Part shown: piece after piece, positions 22,419 through 35,476 of the stretch | How positions within the stretch are numbered: the first letter of the stretch is position 1 | Layout: every line of letters starts with the position of its first letter | Assembly: GCF_932294415.1 (NCBI RefSeq) | Contig: NC_065535.1 | Location: forward strand, 94,628,862-94,692,861 | Length of the DNA stretch: 64,000 nucleotides | DNA from: Quercus robur | Lineage: Eukaryota; Streptophyta; Magnoliopsida; Fagales; Fagaceae | Direction of reading: 5' to 3' | The notes under the pieces: generated by a model | What the model was told of the DNA's origin: nothing | Seen by the model: the letters and a program-made list of their open reading frames with translations, nothing else | Databases searched by the model: none | Program-made: the position numbers and the translations under genes

Positions 22419-25400
22419 TCACTTATCATCAATTTTAGGACTACTTTCAGAATCTGAGGGGTTCTTGTATCTCCAAAGGAAACCCAAACTGCTACCCATC
22501 ACATTCATTATCACAGCAGACACAGCTGGAGGTACCACAACCATTGGCGAGGAAAAATGGGAGGTTGCTAAAACCACACCTAAGGAAGAATTTTGCATGC
22601 CAACCTGCAAGGAAGTGTCAATCAATGAAAATTATTGATTGGTATTACCATAAGCTATTGCCATTACAGATACACTGGAGGCATTGCTTAATTACAATTT
22701 TTTTCATTAGACTTAGACATTCCATTCTGATCTTTAAAAAAAAAAACTGAAGACTTGAAATGAAGTTTAAAAAATTGTTCCATAAAAGAACACAAGGAAA
22801 ATATTGTGACATTTAAAATTATAAATCTTGAGCAGGGAACAAAAGCAAGAATTTTAAATGCAACCGGTTTGATATTCTATTGCATATACCTCAATTGATA
22901 TTGATTGCCGTTGGGGTTCTTTAAACCCACAAATAGCTGCCGATATATACCTGCAGTTAAAAGCCCCATCAATTGTATGCTATCACCATTGAAGCAACCA
23001 AAGGTGGTTAACACTAACACAAATTTTACATGATAAATAATAATTTTAAGTTATCTATATTAGCCGAATTTATGAACCTCTATGGTAGTCAAAAACACCA
23101 TCTATATCTTGCATCATATATTTAATGGCAAATAAGAAATGCACATATGAAGAAAAGGATAGAGATATAACATGAATCTAATTAAACTTTGCATTTTATT
23201 GCAATGATGTTGCACTTCACAGGGATATATCGCAAGTCTAGACTATTTGGTTTTAGTAAATTGGAGTACTCAAATTCATTAAATAGTGGGTTTTTTCCTG
23301 AGACATTTTTGTACTCAATGAAACTATAGTTAACATGAACATGAAGCAAACCATATGTTATGCCAAGAAAACACACACACACAAAGCTCAAAAAAACTAA
23401 TCAGACCTGCACTTGTTACTGACTGAAACAAATATATGCATCACTATCATATTGACGAACGAAGTGTACATTAACAGATTAAAGTCACCAAATGAAGGGT
23501 AACACTTACCCCACAAAGAAACCAACATAATGTAATAATGCCACAGCAAGCATTACAACCCCCAGTTCACCAGATAATATTGCTTGAGCTTGGCGTAGTG
23601 GAGAGAGATCAGATGTCAATGATGCACCAACCATTGAATTGAGCAGAACAATATTTTCTGAAAATACACTGCCCCCCGAAAAAGCATGGTTACATGCATC
23701 AGAGGGATCACATCTAAAACGAAGTATTTTCAAGACAACTGGTTAAGTGTAAAAAACCAAAACCTGCATGCGAGTAATGATGAAGCCAAAACAGCAAAAA
23801 GTGGGGCGAAAGGTGTCACAATTTTCACAACCGCAGGAAATGCACTCTGTATATAAGCACCTAACAGAATAGGTGCAACCACCACCTAGACAGGATGAAT
23901 AAAGACCACTATGTCATCCATACATGATTTTATATAATTGAAGCTTATTTAGATTTCAGTTCACCTGCAGGGTGCTGATGGAAAGTTTAATAGCATCTAC
24001 AGGAACTAAAGTTTCTGATAGTATCTTTGTCAAGAAGGAGTCAGAAGCACTGCTCCAAGAGTAGTGCACGCTGTCACGATAATAGACAATGGAACATCCC
24101 CTCGAGCAATCAAGGTCACCTGAAACAATACACAAACAGAAGTAAATTGGAATCTCATAAAAGTGAAGACCTTGCGTTCTAGACGTAATTTATTTAACTT
24201 TCCATATCAATTAGAAATAAAATCCCCATCCATTTAACTGAATTACCAAATTATAATGGATTCTCAATTCATTTGGCTTCAACAACACTACAATCAGTTT
24301 GTCAAGCTTCTAAGTATCTAGATCTTGAAAGCCGGGGGGGGGGGGGGGGGGGGGGGTGGGGGGGGCTACTACTAAAATAAAATCAAGTAATGTAGTGGAT
24401 TTAAGTCTTTTAAAATGAACTTGTATCAATTATAACCATCCCAATGATTGCAAGCTATCAAAGCATCAAACTGAGCTCACCACTCTACTTGTTCGAGAAA
24501 ATTGTCAGATCTTGCTCTCTAAAAGAAAGAGGTTAATTGTTCAACATAATTCCAATTTAAATTGGGATTCGGACAAATAAGTATGGCAACTCTACCTAAG
24601 TTTCCTGCCTGGACCAGATGTTACCTATCAAATATAGACTTTAAGAAATCTATATTTGATACCAGCAAGGAGTGATATGTTTCAGATCGACATCATACTC
24701 AAAATATAGGAAGTTCAGAAACAATATAAACTAACTGTGGGAAAGGATATCATATTCCACTACATAACATATGCTCAAGATTGAGCAAAAGGGGGAAAAA
24801 GTATTTTAGTTGTTTAGATATAAAAGCCACTTGAAAATACATCTTTAGTTTCCACTCTGCTTCTATTTGTAAGATACCTAGCTAAACATGCACTCCCAAG
24901 AAGAATTGACAGAGACGTGTATCCATCAAGTCAGATACATGTAAGCCCACTATAATTTGAGATCCATAATAGAAGCTTTGCTACCCTATGTTTAGAACTG
25001 TGAAGAAAAGTATTCATAAATTCAAAAAATTTTAAGATTAATATCAGTTCTATCACAGGAATGCTTTGCCGCTTTATGACATTAATACTCGGTAAACAAA
25101 TGGGATAACGATAAACATCAATTTTCCTTGTGATGCATGTGTTTGTCACAATATATAGTATTATTTCCCCACCATCCATTGAACTTAACATTGGAAACCT
25201 ACAGGAAATTAAGGACATAGAAAGGACTAGACGATCCCAAACATTTGGAACAAGCATTAGTTGGGCTAAAAGTTGAAATTGTGGTCCATACCTTAAAAGC
25301 ATGGGTACAAACATCAGTAAACTTCTTCAAATGGCAAATGTTATTCCCAACGATAAAGTTTACAATCTTGTAGAACTCTAACAGCTTGATTTTATACTCA

Positions 25401-26512
25401 TAATTATACAGATATCTGTATACTTCTATAGTAGTTGAAGGTGACCCTAACACAATGCCTGATGCTATGGTTTAAATTTTATTAAAAGCCCATTTGTAAA
25501 AGAATATATCTACTTGAAAATGAGCCATGAAAAATAACAAAAAACAGGTTGGTACTCTTAATATAGATGCAGAAGACTCTTGTTGAATAAGATTATGAGG
25601 TGGGGTTAATATAGTAATCATGGAAGTTTGTGATTCTTGTATGAGTTGGAGCATGATCAAGCCTCAGGAGCTTTTGTTAAATGATAGGGAGAGCTTAAAG
25701 CCCATAATATGCATGGACAAGGGCTCTTTTGTGCCGAATCGTTTGCTAATACTACTCTCAACCATTTGATTGGGCTATTGGCTAACAATTCACCTCCTGA
25801 AGACCTAAATTTTATTATATCTGGTGAGTGTTCTAGAGTTGTGAGACCCAGGCTTTCATTGTAGGGCCCAATGCTCTTTAAAGTACTCCATAAAGAAAAT
25901 ACAGGAAACAGACAACCAGCAGGTACTCAGCCTAACAGTAAATACGTTTTTTATAGTGGAAAATTGCTAATTCCACAACCATGGCAGGCCCTTTTAAAAA
26001 AAAAAAAAAAATCAATATAAAAAGACTGGCCAATATCTTTTCATCTCATGACCATTTGCCCTCTATATCTCTATCTGAACGACCAGTCTTGGAGATGTAA
26101 AGGATTTGCATTGACTTTCTTAATGAATCTATGGTTAGCTACATAACATTCCTAACTGGGAAGTAAGTCCCATAAGGGCTATCAAGTTTCTCCTGCCTCA
26201 AATTCTACCTCTTGGAATGTGCTAGAATCTAAAGAGAATGATCATTAGAAAGTAGTTAAAACACATCTTCCTAATTAGGGCATAAATGACTCTGTAAAAC
26301 AGCTTTGCATACAAATTTCAGTATATAAGTTGAGAAAAAGAACAATGTAATGGAAATAAAGGTAATCATACCACGTTGGAGGCGGTACCTCCAGGGCAAC
26401 AACCAAGCAATATTAAACCAACTGAAAGAGAAGGTGAAAGCCCCAAGATTTTACTAATAGCAAATGCAGAGGCTGGCATAATTGTATACTGAGCAACACA
26501 ACCGAACAATAT
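22419..26512 (-). CDS. BASS-family (bile acid:sodium symporter-like) plastid transporter, 5' exons missing
   Basis: Six exons on the minus strand: 26512-26372, 24119-23965, 23885-23764, 23668-23510, 22950-22890 and 22604-22419 (stop). Joined, they give the family's ILFGCVAQYTIMP, GLILLGCCPGGTASNVVTL, LIARGDVPLSIIVT, VVVAPILLGAYIQSAFP, AILSGELGVVMLAVALLHY, EPQRQSISIE and VGMQNSSLGVVLATSHFSS blocks, most like BASS1. Family members move organic anions with sodium across the chloroplast envelope. The transit peptide and first membrane helices are not found upstream to 28 kb. Around 24031-24042 the frame is lost by one base (after GAVLLTPS), while the sequence on both sides matches the family. This is either a decayed copy or an assembly error; decay fits the missing 5' exons. 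Confidence 0.8.
24334..24365. repeat. Poly-G tract
   Basis: 23 consecutive G, a T, then eight more G, inside the long first visible intron of the BASS gene. It could form G-quadruplexes and is a likely place for assembly error. Confidence 0.85.
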
Positions 26513-28607
26513 CTGAACAAAAGGTCAAAGCAACAAACTCAGAAACTGGAAAATCATATTCAAGAACAGACATCAAGCTAGTGCTTCATTAAAATCTTGA
26601 CACTCCTTAAGAAATCAATGAAAGCCATCAATAAGAATATATGAGCACTTAAAAAAAATTTAATCTGATTATGCAATGATCTAAGGTTTCATTTAGATGG
26701 AGGCATTTGAAGTGATCGATTTGCATTTTGATTTTTAGTTTAAATGACAAATTTTTCTGTTGATGAAATTCACGGATGGATTTAAGCTTTACTAATATAT
26801 GGATTTGAAATTTTTTGGTATAAGATTTTATTCCAAATCTATAACATCACAAGTGTTTTTGTCAGAGCAAATCCTCATAGCTCAAACACATCATATACTG
26901 TTAAAATTCATATCAAGCAATTTATACTAGTAACTATTCTTCAAGTCCTTTTTAACTTTTTTAAATGAGTAAATCCTGGGGACAAATATTTTTACAACTT
27001 GTTAAGGTGGCAAGTTGGGATTGGTGTGACACCAGTTTCACATGACTCTCCACCACTAATATCACTGTTATTAAGCAACAATCATAACATGTCAGCAGTA
27101 GTGGAAAATTTTGTATCACTAGACATATTTCCTTAAATGCAAATGCAGCCTTAAGGAAAACAAGCAAAAGAGTTTAGGCATTAGTATTTATGGAACTATA
27201 TGCAGAAAATATGTTGGCTGACTTATCTCCCAATTAAATATTCAATTCAATAACGTATTCCCATTTAATTAATTTCCTGAAACTGTTCAGATTAACAAAG
27301 GCTTATAGTAACAATTACAATATTCCAAAGAACGGACAGAAGTCCATGCAATGTAATGCAAAATGATACTGCGTACTATGAAATGTTGTAATTAGTTGAT
27401 AATAAAATGGATTTGGTTAATGTTTACTCCTTACCCTGTTAGAGTATATATTAGTCATTAATTTTATGAATTTATTTATAAAAGATTAAAAAAATTGTTA
27501 AAAATTTTAGTTTATTTTTTTTATTTTTTTCATAAAAAGTTTTTAAAAATATTTTATTAATGAATGTTCTAAAATATACGTTAATAAAACCCTAATAAAA
27601 ATTATATAAATAAGACAAAATGATGATGTGATGTTGCTTAAATCATAATTTATGACTTAATAAATTTTGAAATTTTTTTTTTTAAAAACATTATTTATTT
27701 CAAAATTTGAGTTAAAATATTTTGACGAAATGGAGGGGAGAAAGAAAAAAAAAAAAAAATTGAAAGAAACGTAGAGTTTAATTTGATTGGTAAAATATAG
27801 GGGAAGAGAAAGTAAATGAATGAAAGAGAAGAGAAGATGATGGGAAAATAAGATGTCATGTTTCATAATATTTACTTACAACAAAAAAGGTGGGAGTAAA
27901 TAATTTCTCTGGTGAATTTATTTTTACGAAAAATAAATTGGAAATTTGAACAATTAATCAAAAACAAATTAAGCACAAAGACCCATAAGCCCACGTGTAA
28001 AACTCAACTTATATATGTTATATAAATTACACTTCTTTGGGGGTGGGGTGAGAAGCATGACTCCATGATCAAACCCACGACAAAGGAGAGAAAAAGAAGA
28101 GAGGGTGCCATCGGATTGTAACTCCATTGGCTTCATAAATTTAACATTTGGATCTTGAAAAAGAATTGATATATGTATGAGTGTCTATGGGTTGAGTTTG
28201 GGCAGGTCTTTGTTCCACTTGTCACTCAATGAAATCAACTCTGACGCCTTGAGTTGGGCCGAGTACAACTATCGGATTGGTACACTTTTGATAACTATGC
28301 TATATATATCAATTTGATAAGGGGCTTAATAGGTACAATATGTTCAAACCATTTTAATTGAAATGGACTAAATTTTTTTTTAAAAAAAAATGTTATGATT
28401 ATAACATTTTTACAACAAATTCTATATGATAAATTGTTATTTGTTATTATTAGTAGGCAAAAAAATAATTCTAATAGCAGATTTAAATTAAAAACCTGTA
28501 ATAATCTGTTAATTAAAATTTGTTGTAAAAATATTATGAAAATGTTGTGAAATATATTCTCTAAAATTAATAATTTTGATAAGATAAAATAGTCATTCTA
28601 TGATACT
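26513..28607. other. Intergenic AT-rich region with MITE remnants
   Basis: Around 27000-27150 (TTACAACTTGTTAAGGTGGC, GGTGTGACACCAGTTT) and 28385-28560 (TAACATTTTTACAACAAATT mirrored by AATTTGTTGTAAAAATATTA) are sequences typical of small inverted-repeat elements. A related copy lies at about 61430-61580. No gene is recognised. The missing 5' BASS exons were looked for here and not seen. Confidence 0.5.
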
Positions 28608-29390
28608 TGTAGGGTCAATTTTTGGGGCCCAGGCCCAGCAGGTCGGTGATTCTGGCCTAAAGAGCCCTAGACAATGAATTTGTAGAGAGCGGGTTATAGA
28701 ACTAGGCCCTAACGAAGTGAGTGTTAGTTAATTTTGGGCCATGCAACGATTAAACGTAAGAATATCTCCTTCATGTCCACTGGATGCTCGGTCCGAGGAG
28801 ACGTGTGGGTGCACTTCTGTTCCTGATCAAAGGCTATAGTCTTTCTCTCTCTCTTCTGTTCTTTCTTCCTCTTTTTTTGTCGATCCCTTCTTCATGGGGA
28901 TTCCCTTCTCTTATATAGCCTCTTTGAGGTCATCAGAACTTTACACTTGTTGATCATCTAGACCTTCACTTGAGTGTCCGTCCCATCGGACATCTCCTCT
29001 ACCTTTCTGTGAGTTGTAGTGGCCAAGGTAACACTGTTCGCCTGTCCTCTCCACATTAATGTGGCCAGAAAAGTAGCTTCCCTGCATTTAATGCGGCAGC
29101 TGTAATCTCTCCCTTGACATCCTATACTCTCTTCCTTTTCCCGGGCTTGTGAGGCTCGTCCTTGCTACCAATATTCGTTGGAGTGATTCCTTATTGCTAG
29201 TAGGATGCATCTTTGGTCCATATTTGGCACGTCCGAGGAGACATTCCTCTTGGCACCACCTTTTAAATAAGTTTGGGCTCATAAGAGGTGGGCTGGAAGT
29301 CTTTTTGGCGCCCCACTTTCTCCTCGGACGGGGCTGGACTCTGTATGGGGCCCAAGACCCATTGTTTGATTTGGGAACTTTACCCCTACA
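28608..29390. mobile_element. Probable solo LTR
   Basis: Sequence of 783 bp with ends TGTAGGG...CCCTACA, GC-richer than its surroundings. It contains a TATA-like CTTATATAGCC near 28910 and three copies of GTCCGAGGAG or its complement. TG...CA ends plus an internal TATA box suggest a lone LTR left after recombination. I did not find a clean target duplication, so a terminal-inverted-repeat element remains possible. Confidence 0.45.
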
Positions 29391-30098
29391 AGACAGATAC
29401 ACACTTATTTTTAATGTAAAATGACATATGAATATCTTTTTTTTTTTTTTTTTTATAACAATGATATATGAATATCTACCTCATTTTAGTTGGTTACCTA
29501 TTATATTTACACTTATTTTTAATGTATCATATATATTTTATCTATTATTAAAAAATATATATATATATATAATAAAGTTTTTTATATATATATAATAAAA
29601 ATTCTACTTTAGAATAATTTTAAAAAAAAAAAAATATATATATATATATATATAACTCATTTTTAAAAACTTCAACCTCGAATTTTGTTCCCCACAATTC
29701 ACAAGACGTGCGGTGGTTATGTTATATAAAACAAAGTCAATAGAGAAGGACAGAGCATGCCTTAGGCGGGCCCATAGCAAGACAAGTTACACTGAATTTT
29801 TTCTCTCTCTTCTTTTGTTTTGTTTTTGTTTTTTTTAATCAATATTTTTTTTCAACCACAAATGGACAATTCGGAGACTATGACTATGGACAATACAGAG
29901 GCAGATTTCATAAAATAAAAATAAAATGACTGAAATTTCTTCTAATTTATTATGCTCCCAATTCAAACTTACAATCTTTCAATCCAAAAAAGAAAAAGAA
30001 AAAAAAGTTAAAGCAAAATAACAAAGGGAAGGGAGATCATGAAAAATAATGACACCCATGACCCATCAAACAAAAAAAGCAAGCAACAAATGATCAAT
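29391..30098. repeat. AT microsatellites downstream of a DMP copy
   Basis: (AT)n tracts at about 29553-29572 and 29633-29655 and poly-T at 29439-29453; otherwise AT-rich sequence with no recognisable feature. Confidence 0.6.
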
Positions 30099-30762
30099 TT
30101 ATTTGCCCGGTGTGACGGGGTACCCAATGCCATGCCTTCTAGTTGGGAAAACCACAAACAACATGCTGCAAATTAGGCCAACACCAACAGGCACAATGTC
30201 CAAAACCTCCTGAGCCTCATGTCCTGGCGTTGGATAAAAGCACCTCACAACATTCCTATCTCTCAGAGCCACAGCACCAAACACAAGCACAGTTAACGCA
30301 GCATGAGCCACATCAATGAACTTTATACTGTACTTACTCAGATCAGGCAAGCCTTGAGTTTCAGTGCCGGGATAGTCAAACAGCCAAAGCCCTTTGAAAG
30401 TGGCAAGGCCATGGTAGACTTGTCCATCTGAGGCCTTGATTGTGTCTGTGAAACAAGCAAGAGAGAGCTAGGATGACTAAGAGGACGAGTGTCATGGGGC
30501 ATGTGGCTGAGTCACATGTGCCGTTTTGTGTGAACACTGGTATGAGGAGTTAGAAAGCCATGAGGGTTCCTGTGGGTAAAAGGTTGGCTAAGGTGGCTGT
30601 GGTTGATAAGGTTTGGGAGATTGCTCTTTGTGAGAGAGATTGTTGGCGTTGGAGTTGGGGCTTTGGGGTGTCATCAGGATCTGTATTGGTGGTTGTGTTG
30701 GGGGTTTTGGGTGTGGACGGTGGCTTTGTGGTGGGTGTGGATCTTGGCCTAAGATTAGACAT
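30099..30762 (-). pseudogene. DMP (DUF679) membrane protein, disrupted copy 1
   Basis: Single-exon gene on the minus strand starting MSNLRPRSTPTTK. It has a proline/threonine-rich N-terminus, then the DUF679 hallmarks ANLLPTGTLMAF, PVFTQNGTCDSAT, GLWLFDYPGT, VLVFGAVALRDRNVV and CFYPTPG, ending IGYPVTPGK. DMPs are four-helix plant membrane proteins; some members act in senescence and others in gamete fusion. The frame is interrupted by an in-frame TAA right after LMAF (about 30550) and lost again after LALSC (about 30440-30450), where the expected FLASFTD-like segment is shortened. A second, separately broken copy lies at 34036-34702 in the same orientation. Confidence 0.85.
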
Positions 30763-31449
30763 TTTTTGGGTTTTGGAAAAAATGGGCGAGGCTGAATGAT
30801 AAAGTGGGTATTTAAGATTGAAGGTTGGATCTTGATGCGATAACAAGTGTTTTCCGCCAAGAGGAGTTTGCCACGAATGAAGATTGATCCTTACAAAAGT
30901 TAAAGCTTTGTGTACTAAATTTTTGGAAAATTTGACTAGAGGTGGTGATTTTTGTGGTGGTGGCAAGGTGGATTGTAGAAGTGAAATGAGAGTTTTTGGT
31001 GAATGATGAAGGTGGAGGAAGAGAAATGTGAGATGTGATGAAATGAGAAAGGCTATTTGGCGTTAAGGAATTAGAAGAGTGGTTACTTTCGTGACTTGAA
31101 AGGTGGCTTTTTGTGATAAGTAATGTCAGCGTGACGTTTTGTGATAAGTAATATGATAATGATGTACATGTATATAAATTTTGCTTTTTATTTATTTATT
31201 TACAAAATTCCTTTTACATTTGAAAAAGGGAATATCCATCCTCTAATATCCCACCAGGTGTATAACCTAAATTTTCAAAAAACCCATGAATTCACAGTTA
31301 AATTCACAAGAGGGAGTTGCTGGTTTCAAGCTGATCGAGAATAAAATCACAGAGTCCAATGCGTCATTGTTTTAAAAAATATATACATTCAAGAAAATTT
31401 TGGAATCAAACAAAAATTCTAGTTATGAATTTGGATACATCATTTATGA
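30763..31449. other. 5' flank of DMP copy 1
   Basis: GTGG- and GATG-rich upstream sequence of the DMP copy, then AT-rich sequence. A segment at about 31180-31265 (ACAAAATTCCTTTTACATTT) is repeated at about 31965-32055. Confidence 0.5.
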
Positions 31450-32000
31450 AAGCGTCCATGTATCGTAAGGTTTAGAGATTCGAGATTCTAGAGCTATAGC
31501 AAGTCACTAGAGTTTGGGCATAAATGATTTACTAGATTGTAAACTTCTTTCCATATAGTGGATTTCTTTAGTTTAAGTTGTAGTGGTCATTCTTTTGGAT
31601 ATGTGTTTTTTTATTGGTTTTTAACTTTGTTTATTTCCTTCCTTACATGCTTTATAGCTTTGGTGACTTACTAGTTTCATTGCTCCATTGTTTTTAATTG
31701 AGATCACATGATTGAATTAATTGGTGAATTGATCCACTGCATAACTGTTTTGGAGTCTAAACCGATTCTTTCAATTGGTATCAAAGTTAAATTCACTTAG
31801 TTAAGATTAAAATTCTTGAGTGAGATCCTTGACCTCATTGTTGATGAATCGTGGCCAATCTCAATCCGTTCCGCTGCATTTTGATAGAAATAATTATGTT
31901 TATTGGCAGGTATGCATAAGAGCATTCCTAAATCTTTTATGATAGGATATCTATAGCATATAAATTTGACTTTTTTTTCTTTTTCTATACAAAATTCCTT
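31450..32000 (+). mobile_element. Copia LTR end plus start of gag, fossil
   Basis: A sequence ending ATTCTTTCA at 31773 is followed at once by TTGGTATCAAAG, the tRNA-Met primer site. About 75 bp on, a short coding stretch resembles a Copia gag N-terminus (HFDRNNYVYWQV). Only this junction region remains; the left border is approximate. It is an old, broken fragment. Confidence 0.55.
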
Positions 32001-32499
32001 TTACATTTGAGAAAAGGGATACCATCTAATAATATCAGACAAGGTGCGTTAGAATTTAGATGGTGAATTACTATCAAATGAGTCTATTATAACAGGTCAC
32101 TGTTCAAGATCATTTATACAAGTAGCTCAAGAGAAGCAGTTTATGTCATTCAATCAATATTTGCAAGATCTTCCAATATTTGTTATATGCCTATAGCTGT
32201 TCTTAAAGAAATCAAATCCTACCACTTGTGAATGCATTAAATTTAAAAGGCACACCATTATGTTCTACAACTTTAGTATGCACCCTAACATTGTGCCTAA
32301 TTGAAAATTTGAATTGTTGCAAGAAAGCAACCATTCAAATTTCAAGGCCTAGGGATCTGTATTAAAAAAAATAAAAAATAAAAACTCATTTGTAGGCTAA
32401 ATAATATTCCCCGTGCTTAATGGCTTGCACATTAAACTCTAGGTCATAGGTCCAATATTCGAGCCATAAGACCATTCAACTTCTCATAGAAATAGGCTA

Positions 32500-33130
32500 G
32501 AGATATACTATCCTGACCTAACATTAACAGTCACCTTATGCCAACTCCACTTGCATCACAGTCAAACTCACAGACCTTTTCAAAACGTGGAACAACCAAT
32601 ATGGGAGCTATAGTCAAGGCTTGTTTTAGGTCCTTGAAACTCTTGCTAGCTACATCAGTCCATTCAGAATAATCTCTTTTAAAACAATCAATCAGGGTTG
32701 ATGTTATAGTACTAAGCCTTTGATAAATCTTCCATAGAAAATAGCTAAACCATGAAAGCTCCTTACTTCCTGCACACTATGTGGTTTAAGCCATTTAAGG
32801 ATAGTTTTGGCCTTATCCATATGAATCCATAAATCATAGATCACATAGCCCATGAAGCCTACCCTATTGGTTGCAAGTATACACTTCTACAAATTAGCAT
32901 AGAATATTTGTTTTCTCAGCACTTCAAAGTTCAAACTAACATTTTTGTCAAATGCAGTATGCAAATGTTCTCTCAGGCTTTACTGTAGATGAGGATATCA
33001 TCAAAGGATACAACCACACAAACCCCTAGGTGTGGCTGCAACAATTAAGTCATGACCTTCATGAAGGTACTAAGGCTGGGCATTAGTGAGCCAAAAGGCA
33101 TCACTAACCAGACGCTATGTGCCACGTTGT
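32500..33130 (-). mobile_element. Ty3/Gypsy pol fossil (reverse transcriptase and RNase H part)
   Basis: The minus strand shows scattered but ordered Gypsy pol motifs: VMPFG, STFMKVM, FDDILIYSK, EWTDVASKSFKDLKQAL and PRFEKVCEFDCDASGVGI. The copy is old and broken, with more than about five breaks. No LTRs were identified. Confidence 0.7.
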
Positions 33131-34035
33131 TGTTTGAATCATCAGTACCACTAGAGCTTGTACTATCGGTTTCTACATCACTAGGATTGTATTGGGAATC
33201 AGTAGTACTGCCAAAGCTTGTGCCTTGAGATTCTTTGTCACTAGATTCTGTTGCCATTGAAGCTACAGAAACTGCTTCTTCATGTGGGGTTGGATAAGAA
33301 TGACCCCTTTCTTGCACTGCTTGATAATGCATCCCTCTTATTAGTCTTCAGCTTCTTCCAATGATTCAAACAAAAATATTTCAAGAAGTTTTGAGGACAT
33401 CAATTTTATTTTCTTCACGCTTACTGATATAGTCTGATGTAATTGGTGCATAATAAAAGTGATGTCAGAAGTGAATTCAAATGAAAGTGCTGTTACTCCA
33501 ATCACAAAAAAACTATTTTAATGCTATATCTTTAAACATTGTTAATTGTAGCAAGAAATGCATTAAGAAAGATTTCACTAGTAAAAAATTAACAAGTGGC
33601 TCATTAAATAATAAATTGAACCGGCTAGTGGGAACTAATTAATTTATCATTTTAAAAAATGGAAATGTGTGTTGTAGACAACATTTGACCCGATTAATTT
33701 GGAGGTGTATCATCTCATTATTTTGATTGATAATTTCCTTGTGGAACAGTTGGCTGATTTTTTATTTGTTACAGGCAAAATGCAATTTAATGATTTCTTT
33801 TCCCCCACGTTCCTAGTTGACCATAAACAAAGTAACTCAAAGTCAGCCAAACTTATGAATGACAAATATATATAAAACAAGGACAAGAATACAAAATTCA
33901 ATTAGTTGAACTAATAATTATTGTTGTTAATGAAACAAAGTAATCGTATCTCTTACACTTTCTTCCAACTAAAGCAAGTATACAAAATTAAAATGGTCAA
34001 GAAAATAAAAATAATTATAGAAAAAAAATGAAGAA
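33131..34035. other. Region between the Gypsy fossil and DMP copy 2
   Basis: A serine/threonine-rich open stretch (33045-33332, minus) runs into the Gypsy fossil and is probably part of the same debris. The rest is AT-rich and shows nothing I recognise. Confidence 0.4.
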
Positions 34036-34702
34036 TTATTTGCCAGGTGTAACAGGGTAACCAATGCCATGCCTTGTGGTGGGAATTACTGTAAACAACA
34101 AGCTGCAAATGATCCCAATACCAATTGGAACAATGTTTAGAACCTCTTGAGTCTCCTTCCCAGGCGTTGGGTAAAAGCATTGCACAACATTCTTATCTCT
34201 CAAAGCCACAGCACCAAACACCAATACAGATAAACAGCATGAAGCCAATCACGAAACTCTCTTTTCTTATTTACATCAGCTGCTGCCGAGGCTTTAAAAG
34301 TAAGGCTGGACAATCAAACAGCCACAACCCTTTGGAGGTGGCAAGGCCATAGTAGACTTGTCCATCCGAGGCCTTGACACTGTCAGTGAAGGAAGCGAGG
34401 AAGCATGAGAGGGCGAGGAGGGCGAGGAGGACGAGCGTCATGGCGCGTGTGGCGGAGTCACATGATCCATTTTGTGTGAAGACTGGCATGAGAAGTTGAA
34501 ATGCTAGAAGGGTCCCCGTGGGGAGTAGGTTGGCTACCGTGCTTGTTAGGCTTTGTGTTGCTCGTTGTTGTTTAGATGGTTGGCGTTGTAGTGGGGGGTT
34601 TAGGGCGTCTTGGTCAACATTGGGGGTGGCGGCCGCGGTGGCCTTTATTGATGGTTCCTTGGTGGGCACGGTAGTTCTTGATCTAATTGTAGGTGTAGCC
34701 AT
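34036..34702 (-). pseudogene. DMP (DUF679) membrane protein, disrupted copy 2
   Basis: Single-exon copy on the minus strand starting MATPTIRSRTTVPTK. It has ANLLPTGTLLAFQLLMPVF, QNGSCDSATRAMTLVLLALL, CFLASFTDSVKASDG and GLWLFD, then the C-terminal block VLVFGAVALRDKNVVQCFYP to IGYPVTPGK. The frame shifts near 34290 (just after GLWLFDCPALL) and again near 34230, with the segment between readable as ADVNKKREFRDWLHAV in another frame. The first two thirds are better preserved than copy 1. Both copies end in the same nine residues, so they come from one tandem duplication or a common family member. Confidence 0.85.
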
Positions 34703-35476
34703 TTTGGGTTTCAAAATAGATAATGGTTATTTTGGTGGCAATGATGATATGAGATTTTCAATTTGATGAGATTGTCACAATTGTTACAAACCTTTTTTTT
34801 CCTTATAGCTGATGATGGTGTGGTGGTGGTGCTGATGATGTGACTTCTTGATCAATATCGATCTAGATGTAGTTTGGTGTGTGATGAGAGAAGGTGAATT
34901 AAGGAATTTTTTTTGAGAGTTTTGGAGAAGGGGAGTAGCTAGAAATGGTTGTGGGGTTCTTGGGGACACAAATATAGATAGATTTTGAGTTTGATGGATT
35001 TGGTAGGGAAGGGTTGGAAACTTGGAATATTCACGTTATCAAGAATGAGTGGCGATGGTTTATTTAAGGTATTCATAAATATGCAGTCATTAATTATTAA
35101 TTCAATCTCATTTTCCACATCTAAAAAGAGGGATTTTTTTTTTTTTTTTTGTTCGGATAATATGATAATTTGAGAAAATCTCTTATTCTTTTTGAGAAAA
35201 ATATCTATTTAATAAAAGAAATAAAAGTAGAAAGAGAAAATATATGACAAGCTAGAAGATAATTGTTAATCATGACTAGCCTCTGAAAAATTATTTCACC
35301 ACACATAATACTCTCATTACGCTCTTAGATTTTTTTCGTGATTGGAAAATGTGCTCAAAGGCTAGTATATATGTGTGTGTGAGAGAGGAGTTGCAACATA
35401 ATTGGTTTGGATATTCTCTTTTTCAACCCATACAATTAATAAAGGTGTAATGTATTCTCCGTCAAAAAAAGGTGTA
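34703..35476. other. 5' flank of DMP copy 2
   Basis: Contains GATGATG/GGTGGTGG-rich sequence near 34810-34840 and a poly-T run at 35135-35149. No gene seen. Confidence 0.4.

Noticed and set aside
24931-25453. Overlapping minus-strand open frames in the BASS intron
   Set aside because: No recognised protein features, and they lie within the intron between two good BASS exons.
29088-29424. Open frames on both strands
   Set aside because: Lie inside the probable solo LTR and have no similarity to retroelement proteins.
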